Source: Mycocentrospora acerina (lineage: Eukaryota; Ascomycota; Dothideomycetes; Pleosporales). Taken from it: a stretch of DNA of 64,000 nt. A model generated the notes under the pieces. It made no database searches. It had not been told where the DNA came from and saw nothing but the letters and a program-made list of their open reading frames with translations. The DNA lies in contig JAKUHH010000118.1 of the NCBI GenBank assembly GCA_022701365.1, positions 62,001 to 126,000 of the forward strand, written 5' to 3'. A program made the position numbers and the translations under genes. Numbering within the stretch: position 1 is the stretch's first letter; each line of letters opens with the position of its first letter. This document shows positions 57,033 to 64,000 of the stretch, in pieces.

Positions 57033-58347
57033 CTAGCACATGGTGTACGTGGCCTCGCCCGACGCCTGCCTGTGCATGTCCTCAGTCTCCAGCTTCCACG
57101 AAAGCTCAATGTCGAGGTCGCGGTGGTTCTTCTCGCTGGGCTTGGTGTCGAGGACACCGCTAATGGTCTCGCCTTCCTCGACGGTAAGAACGTCCTTGAG
57201 GTAGAAGACGGTCTGTTTCCAGTGAGTGTACTTTGTGTGTGGGCCAGTGGAGAAGCGGATGGGCTTGTGGCAGGCGGCGAATTCAATGTCGAACCACGCA
57301 ATGACGGCGTGAACAAAGTCGCTGCGGCGGACCTTGAGCTCGTAGTTTCTTCGGAAGGCGAGGTCGGCGACGGTGCACGTGTACAGGTCGAGTGTGATGA
57401 CGGCGGAGGGATCGGTGACGACAGCCTTGATGTCGACGGTGTCGACGAGAGGCTCGGTCAGGGCGGTGGCCTTGAGGGGGGAGTAGTCGAAGCCCCAGAC
57501 ATTGTCCCAGACTGGCTCGTCAGTATGAAAAATTGAAATTTCTAGAATGCGGAAACTCACAGCCAATCTTCTCCTCCTTGTAGTCGCCGTCCTCGATACC
57601 AGCCATGAAGATGGTGGCCTTGTCGGGGAAGATCAGGCCATCCTTGACAAGGTACTTGTCGCGTGCGTAGAGGACAGTGTCCAGCATGGATTCGTAGAGC
57701 AGGAAGTAGCCCATCCACTCTGAGATGATGATGTCGACCTTGTCGTAGGGCAGCACAACCTCCTCCATCTTGCCCTGGAGCAGGGTGATCTTGTCCGACA
57801 TGCCGTTGACGGCAACAATCTCCTTGGCCTTCTCGATGATGGTCGACATGTCGACACCGATGACATGCTTAGCACCTGCCTTGACAGCAAACCTGCACCC
57901 AGCTGTCAGTATGTGCTCGTGTGGTAGTGAGGGAAGGTGCGGGCAGCGCGTACATGCTCAGAATGGCTGTTCCGCATCCGACGTCGAGGACGACCTTGTC
58001 CTTGAACAGATGGGGGTTCTGGTAGATGGCATCCCGGTAGCTCTTGGTGCGAACCTCATCTTTCTGTTCCCACAAAGTCAGCCTAACGTCCAATGTGCAT
58101 GCGAGCTATCATGGCAGCTGCAGGGCTGGGGCGGTACACACCAGCATCTCCTCGTGAATACCTGCATGCGCGCGTTAGTGATGTCTCGCCTGTATCGAAG
58201 ACTCATACGGACCATGGTGGTTGTAGCTGCGCGCAAATGTTAGCAAATCTTTCCTTGCACTCAGGCCTCGTGGACAACGAACCTGTTGAAGTAATGCGCC
58301 TCAGAATGCGCCAAGCCAGCGATACCGGTACCCTTGGATTCTGCCAT
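57033..58347 (-). CDS. HMT1: Protein arginine N-methyltransferase 1
   Basis: Six exons: 58347-58283, 58226-58213, 58161-58142, 58063-57954, 57892-57561 and 57511-57033, giving 339 aa, typical for PRMT1/Hmt1. It makes asymmetric dimethylarginine on RNA-binding proteins and histone H4R3, in nucleus and cytoplasm. The motifs are LKDEVRTKSYRDAIY; VLDVGCGTAILSMFAVKAGA (SAM motif I, split by an intron); the double-E loop SEWMGYFLLYESM; FWDNVWGFDYSPLK; and the THW loop in HTKYTHWKQ. Exons 2 (14 nt) and 3 (20 nt) are microexons needed to build SYNHHGIHEEML; their donors are GTCCGT and GTGTGT, both off-consensus. The identification is certain; the exact microexon limits are well supported by phase and family sequence. 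Confidence 0.93.
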
Positions 58348-58947
58348 ATTGATGTGAGGAAAAGAGGAAAAGTTGGGGTGGAGTTGGAAGGAAGGAAGGA
58401 AGGTGGAAGAAGGGAGCGCAAAGACTGTAGTTATTTGGCGCTGATACCGCCGCGTATGGAAATTTTGGTTTGGACGTCGAAGACCCTGCCCCGCTACCCG
58501 CTGTGAGGCTAGCCTGATTGGGCTTTACCGCCGAATGGCAGGTGTGCCGCTGCGTGCCTGTATGGAAGTCCCTTTCAGCCTGTTGTGACAGATCCTTCAG
58601 AGCAGGGAAAGTCTTGAATTCGAGCATGCAGCAGGGTGAGGATGAAGACGGAGATGCTTGTTAGATACCATATATAACGCCAGTAACAATCTACATAACC
58701 TCACACAAAATAAGCCGCTACGAGGGATATCTTGCAATTAGCAAAAAACACCCTCTTCGTATCTTCGTTTAATCATTCAGTCGTCAAGTGCTTTTTTGCC
58801 TCCTAGCCGTAAACACATTACATGGACCATTCTCCTCCACCGGCGAGCAAGCAGACAGAATTACATCAATACGGTGAACCTCGGCAGAATTCCGCTGGAC
58901 GTACCGCAAAAGGCAAAAGCATTGTTCAGGCGCGGCCATGGATTTTT
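58348..58947. other. Intergenic region
   Basis: About 600 bp between two minus-strand genes, holding the HMT1 promoter. A purine-rich ggaaggaagg run lies near 58388. Nothing else is clear. Confidence 0.55.
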
Positions 58948-60789
58948 TTACCGTGTTTTGATGCGGTGAAATCTATCCGCAAAACTTCTCGCGTCTAAGG
59001 GTGGCGTCAGCATACACTCTAGATCAAATGTTCATTGACAACATACCTTCAGGCAAAGTAAAAGTCAATTGATATCTGCCAGAAGAGCCCTTTGGTACCT
59101 TATACCCTTCGCAGAAGACATAAGGGTGCAGGTCACGGAATTGAAGCGTTGCATTACCAACACGCTTCATCCAGCGGCTGTCCCGGATGTGCTGCGTAAC
59201 AAAAGCAGTCCAAATGGGAATCGTCTTCAGCGGACCGCGACGAGGGGTTGCTTCGAAGCGAACGCAGCCAGAGTCTTCGTCGCGGTAAATGCGAAAGGCA
59301 TGGAGGTATTTACCATCTGTGACCTCACTTCCAGGGGTCAACTTTCATTCTGCTGATAAGCGAAAATGACCACTTACCCGCTGAATTCAATCCTTTCTCC
59401 AGGTGTGAAGAAGTCCTCTAGACCATCGGCAATACCACTTTGATCTTGGTGCTTCATGGCGACAATGGTGCAATAAAGCAAGACCATTCCTAAACACGTT
59501 AGCCCAAGGACTTCAGTCCTTCCCTATTATACATACTTTCAAACCGGGCGAACCGAAGCCTAGCCCACAGGTCGAGTTGACCATCTTGGCGATTGACACG
59601 GCAGAGCTGCAGGCAAGACTCTGTACGCAACACTTTCAGTCCAGTCAGTGGAAAGCAGTGCCTCTTGCGGCGTCCGTCAGAATCCATAGTAAGAAAGAGT
59701 ATTCTGGCACGATGATCATCAGACCTCCAGTACAACCTCACCCAGACGTTAGTTGCCTCGAACGGCAACTCCGAAACCTTCTCAAATCCATCGCCGTCAA
59801 GCATCTCAATGACCCGTGGCTCGTCTCTCCCAAGACAAACTGTGACATCTCCAAGGGTTTGGAACGGGGTAGTGGAATGGCGGCCGTCAAATATCTTCAT
59901 GGCCCAGTGAGCCACTGCCTCTCCTGAATCAGTAGAATGGGTCGAGAAAGACTGCGATGAAGCGTTTGAGTAAGTTGGTGATTGAGGAATCTCTGGTACT
60001 GGTGGTGGGACGAATGGTATGTCTCCGATGACGCCTCCCCAGACCGGAGCAACTGCAGGCCGAAAAAACTGTGGAGGCGGAGGCGGAGACGGCGGCGCTG
60101 GCGGAGGGACGTGTCTATAGGCAGGATAGGTGGAGAAGCGTTCGATGTTGGGCCGAGACATCTTGGGGGAAGCAGGCTTGGGCGTTCTGGCATGAGTATA
60201 TCCGTGTGTTGAAAGCCTGCTGAAGTATGAATCGACGGGTTCTTGCTTCTTCAATAGCTTTGATAAGCGGGCTCTGATTTGCAGTATCTCGTCCTCATCT
60301 TCCTTGCTACGGCACGTTAACTCAGGCATGCACACATCGCTTTACCACTCACCCTTTCAGCGCATCATACATTGCTTGCAAGTAGGTCCTGAACAGCTCC
60401 AGGCGGGTGGGAAAGGATACGCCCTGTGCTTTTAGATCCGCAAGAGCGTCTTGCCAGATGAGTTCATACGGCGGGGTTCCAGGGAAAGCTCCGGGAGCAG
60501 CATGTCGGCTGGTACTTTTCTTGGTGAATATATTGCGCACATCGCTGAGGGTGTAATCCAAACTCGGAAGGCAGACTTCCAGGTCTTTCAAGATATAACC
60601 CGAGTACTTTCCATACTGCGATAAATCAAGTGCTTCGTGCAGCACATGCAGAGCATTTGATATAGCGAAGAGCTCAGCAATGTAACCAGTGATGTCTTTA
60701 CGGTACTGTGGGATCTCGCCAAGGAAAGCGTGGAGGCCTGAACCCGTCTCTTCAGCTGCTTTGGCGTATTCGAGAAGTCGCCAGTCCAT
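58948..60789 (-). CDS. Uncharacterised fungal protein
   Basis: Five exons: 60789-60353, 60306-59537, 59489-59378, 59327-59047 and 58994-58948, giving 548 aa with consistent phases. I do not recognise the family. The N-terminal 145 residues are helical (YAKAAEETGSGLHAFLGEIP; LFAISNALHVLHEALDLSQY) and resemble the helical N-terminal regions of many fungal signalling proteins. Next come a short coiled coil (ILQIRARLSKLLKKQE), a proline-rich linker (PPPAPPSPPPPPQFFRP), and a beta-rich C-terminal half (VTVCLGRDEPRVIEMLDGDG; RILFLTMDSDGRRKR; LHAFRIYRDEDSGCVRFEA). The last exon depends on a GTATGT donor, a GCTGAC branch site and a TTAG acceptor. Without that splice the protein would end 7 residues after the donor codon, at 59024. 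No transmembrane segment or signal peptide. Confidence 0.7.
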
Positions 60790-61901
60790 CGTGGATCGCG
60801 TGACGGAGTGAACCCAGCCAAAGAAAAAGCTTAATTAGTGGTGTATGCTACTGGGACAAAAAGACAGAGGTGAAAAAGGAGATCAGCGAGTGAAGCGGCA
60901 GAGCTGGAATTGAGTGTTTGATGTTAATCGTCGCTCGCTCTGGAGATTGACGTGGTTCTGCAGCAACAGGCGGCGACGGGGAAGCCAATGGACGATGCCG
61001 ACTACAGCGTGCGTCTTACCAATTGCAGATTACCCCATCTGTTCCCTTCTTTTTCTCGCTTCCTCTCGGTTTGATGTCTTGGACGCCGAACTTACCTTCC
61101 CGCGATTCTAGAATCGGGTCTTCTAAGTGTCTGTCTTGTTGGCTAGACAAAAAGTCCCATTGATTGGCATGGAAGAGTCCGCTTGCGGATCTGGGCAGTA
61201 AGCCGCAGACAATCCAAAGAGGACATTTTTTCTCCGGACGTAGCACGCACAACCACCGCTCGGAAGTTTGGTCAGCATACAGCATCGACGTGTGCGTATC
61301 GCTAGTGTATGTTCAGGCGCGGATGTGAGAGGTTCTGCCTGGTCCTTCTCCACTGCGGACCAAACTAGTTCTGCACTGTAAGCAGGGAGCAAATACCGGT
61401 CAATTGATTGAACTCTGATATCAGTGGATTAGCAAATGGAAGGTCGATTTTTCTGGTGACGTAAAGACGTTTTGTGTACAACGGTTTAACTGATGCGGGC
61501 AGGAGACTCTTGCGCCGTTTGGGCAACAACAACGACTAGTTCAGTCTACTGTGGCAACTACTCATCATAAGAGACTTTGTAGACAAGCAAGATGAGAGAG
61601 ATGAATGTGCGACAAGCCCTTTATATGCGGTGTGGGTGAATGTAAGGCTGCGCCTCACTTTGTGCGCAGCCACACGCCAGGCAACACACATTGTCACATC
61701 ATCGAGAACATGACCGTGTATGAATATTGCAAGCATGTTATCACACCTCCAAGATGTGATAAAAGAAGACGAAGAAATGCTTAATAGAGGAGTGGTGTGT
61801 GCTTTGGGAGTGTACGTGCCCCTCTGCGCTGCAGGCGACATTTGGAGCAGCGACGCCATGAGCTTTTTTGTACCATATCACTCGAGCAACTATTGCCTGA
61901 C
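60790..61901. other. Intergenic region
   Basis: About 1.1 kb with no supported gene. Short antisense ORFs at 61016-61392 and 61536-61859 have no recognisable motif. Confidence 0.6.
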
Positions 61902-62710
61902 TCATTTCCCCAGAGCCTTCAGCCTCTCATCAACTAGCTTCGAGACCATCTTCTCCAGAATCGCAAACTCGCCGTTCGCGGTCCCCTCGAAGTATCCCGC
62001 GACGCTCTTCTCCACATATTTCCCGACCTGGTCAACCTCTACGTTGACATCCTCGCCAGGCTTCTTGCTTGCTGTGACGACCTTCTCTTGCGTGTACGCA
62101 ATAAGCATGACCTCCCACCATCCCTCGGGGCCATCCTCAACCTTGGTCACCGTCAGGCTAGCCCCATCTATTGTGACATAGCCCTTCTCGACAATGTACT
62201 GCAGCACAGCGGGGTCTCGCGGCTTGAAGCGGAAGGTGAGGGCGTTCCCATCTGGAGTTACAGACGCAATTGTCGCGACGGTATCTACGTGGCCCTGCAC
62301 AAAGTGCCCTCCCATGCGCGTGTTGGCAGAGACGGCACGCTCAAGGTTCACCTTGGAGCCCTTCTTCAGCGACCCCAAGTTTGTGCGCCGCAGCGTCTCG
62401 GGAGCGCAACCAATCTTGAAAGTCTTCTTGTCGAACTCGGTGACTGTCAGACATGTGCCTGGGCGATTGGGTTAGTCATGATCGAGTCGAGGCAAGAGCG
62501 CACCAACCATTCACGGCGATGCTATCTCCTAGGTGTGCATCTCCAAGAATTTCCTCTGCCTCAATTGTCAATGACGTGCCGCCGCCTCCCGAGGCTGTCC
62601 GGTCGAGCTCTTCAAGAGCCACAACAGCTGGCTATTATCAGCTGAGCCGCGCAAACCAACCACATGCGATGATGCTTACTGCCGATCGTCTCAACAAGGC
62701 CGGTAAACAT
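61902..62710 (-). CDS. RIB5: Riboflavin synthase (alpha chain)
   Basis: Three exons: 62710-62680, 62627-62508 and 62458-61902, giving 235 aa. The enzyme dismutates two molecules of 6,7-dimethyl-8-ribityllumazine to riboflavin and the pyrimidinedione, the last step of vitamin B2 synthesis. Two homologous lumazine-binding barrels are visible. The first begins MFTGLVETIG and contains LGDSIAVNGTCLTVTEF, across intron 2. The second starts MGGHFVQGHVDTVATIA and contains VTIDGASLTVTKV. ANTRMGGHFVQGHVD includes the conserved His-Val-Asp. The C terminus forms the trimerising helix (ILEKMVSKLVDERLKALGK). The start of 31 nt plus the acceptor at 62628 gives TIGTVVALEELD in phase. It is 159 bp head-to-head from the CoA-transferase gene. 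Confidence 0.95.
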
Positions 62711-62869
62711 GATGGATTCGTAATTGGTAGATGCGAGTGATGGTCGGGAAGAGGCTCCGCGTGCCTCGGTTTTCCACTCCGCAAGCTCGCGTCTAGTCGT
62801 CCAATTGCGGGGAGCTTCGACTCCGTCACCAAAACACCGCGTTACAACATTTCGAATTCCCAAGTCAAA
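62711..62869. promoter_or_regulatory. Compact bidirectional promoter, RIB5 / CoA-transferase
   Basis: Only 159 bp separates two divergent ATGs, so both genes must share this sequence as promoter and leaders. No clear TATA box is seen. Confidence 0.6.
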
Positions 62870-64000
62870 ATGTCGAACATAATAGTGAGAAACTCGAAAA
62901 GGGCATTTCAGTCGGTGGTGCGGAGATCGGCAATCAATTGTATCGGCCACGGCTCCAGAAGGACAATTGCGGCCGTCGCAGCAGCAAATGCAGATGCATC
63001 CAATCTGCCCTTGGCCGGGATCAAGGTACTTGACATGACAAGAGTCCTAGCTGGGGTATGTAAGAAGTTTGAATTGAGAAAACCTTCCTCTAACAGAAGA
63101 CTAGCCATACTGCACACAGATTCTTGGAGATCTTGGGTATGCAACGGATAGTCCTGTATGGTCAACATCCGAGGTTGGCAAGCTAGAAGAGCGTACACTG
63201 ACATGGGACCAGAGCGGACGTGATAAAAATTGAGCATCCTACACGAGGCGGTACGTCAATACACGATACTGTATTGGTGTCATTGAAGCTAAGCAGACAC
63301 TCAGATGATACTCGGGCATGGGGACCGCCATATGCCAAGTATACAAACGATCAAGAAGGCCCTGGGGAGAGTGCATACTATCTTGGCGTATGTTGCGAGG
63401 ATCAAATGCTACTCGTCAACAGGACCTAACACCTGCTAGGTAAATCGTAACAAACGATCCATTGGTCTTTCTTTCCAACATCCTTCTGGTGTCGAGATCT
63501 TACACCGAATGGTCAAGGAGTGCGATGTACTCGTTGAAAACTACCTTCCTGGGTCTCTTGCCAAGTATGGCATGGATTACAAGACGGTATCGAAAATAAA
63601 TCCAAGTATCATCTATGCGAGCATCACTGGATATGGACAGACTGGTCCATACAGCAACAGGGCTGGCTATGATGTCATGGTCGAAGCGTGCGTCTTCAAC
63701 TTCCATAGTTATCACGGCACTAATTGATCGCAGGGAGTTTGGTCTAATGCACATTACTGGTGAACGCGATGGACCTCCTGTCAAGGTCGGCGTTGCTGTG
63801 ACTGATCTTACAACTGGACTGTATACTTCCAACTCGGTCATGGCAGCCCTGTTGGGCCGCATGAAGACTGGCAGAGGACAGCATATCGATGTCGCACTGA
63901 GTGACTGCCAAGTCGCCACACTCGCAAACATTGCCAGCTCATGTCTCATAAGTGGGAAGAAGGATTCTGGCAGATGGGGCACATCACATCGTCTGTCATC
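62870..64000 (+). CDS. CoA-transferase family III (CaiB/BaiF), partial
   Basis: Six exons are seen: 62870-63055, 63105-63136, 63213-63250, 63305-63387, 63440-63687 and 63734 to the window end; the 3' part is missing. The frame joins as LAGIKVLDMTRVLAG, PYCTQILGDLG, ADVIKIEHPTRG, DDTRAWGPPYAKY, VNRNKRSIGLSFQHP and YGQTGPYSNRAGYDVMVEAE, the usual family order. The catalytic Asp of family III enzymes is expected in VTDLTTGLYTSNS. The first 40 residues are basic and Ser/Ala-rich, a likely mitochondrial presequence. With that, the closest match is succinate-hydroxymethylglutarate (glutarate) CoA-transferase (SUGCT type), but formyl-CoA or carnitine CoA-transferase activity is not excluded. The exons of 32 and 38 nt are notably small. 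Confidence 0.88.

Noticed and set aside
1..64000. tRNA and rRNA genes
   Set aside because: No cloverleaf-type A-box/B-box pair or rRNA segment was recognised by eye; a tRNAscan run would be needed to exclude them fully.

Overview
The window looks like a gene-containing stretch of an ascomycete chromosome, most likely Dothideomycetes, order Pleosporales. The signs are introns of about 50-60 nt with GTRNGT donors and CTRAC branch sites, a secreted protein of the Alt a 1 family (typical of Alternaria and relatives), an LNP1/MZM1/DUO1/SLT11 gene set in filamentous-fungal form, and GC-balanced gene islands separated by AT-rich, gene-poor stretches that resemble decayed (possibly RIP-mutated) repeats. 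The species call is inference. Gene models were assembled by eye by joining exons and checking that phases agree.

Layout. 1-5.9 kb: a lone Alt a 1-like secreted protein beside 5 kb of AT-rich sequence. 6-13 kb: proline dehydrogenase, a flavin-reductase-like protein, an ARA2-type aldo/keto reductase and an F-box-like protein. 13-18.4 kb: gene-poor, with microsatellites. 18.4-25.8 kb: a dense housekeeping island with PDB1 (pyruvate dehydrogenase E1 beta), ERG6, SLT11, MZM1 and LNP1. 25.8-28.7 kb: gene-poor, holding two copies of a small terminal-inverted-repeat (MITE-like) element. 28.7-41.8 kb: a second dense island with a secreted GH5 endoglucanase, a tubulin-tyrosine-ligase-domain protein, MCM10, RNase H2 subunit B, an S/T-P-rich nuclear protein, DASH subunit DUO1 and galactokinase. 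41.8-48.2 kb: AT-rich, with two small orphan genes and a Zn2Cys6 regulator. 48.2-52.7 kb: a Myb-like/SAP-like protein and a DUF3292-type membrane protein. 54-64 kb: a kinesin, arginine methyltransferase 1 with microexons, an uncharacterised 548-aa protein, riboflavin synthase and a CoA-transferase family III gene cut by the window end.

Organisation. Five gene pairs are head-to-head over short shared promoters: ERG6/SLT11, MZM1/LNP1, MCM10/RNH202, the S/T-P-rich gene/DUO1, and RIB5/CoA-transferase. Several of the others converge closely (PRODH/flavin reductase, SLT11/MZM1, GH5/TTL). No biosynthetic cluster, tRNA, rRNA or intact autonomous transposon was recognised. The more novel items are the MITE family, the repeat-bearing and read-through-capable MZM1 intron, the double Myb-like/double SAP-like protein, the PRMT1 microexons, and several uncharacterised genes whose exon structures are worked out here.
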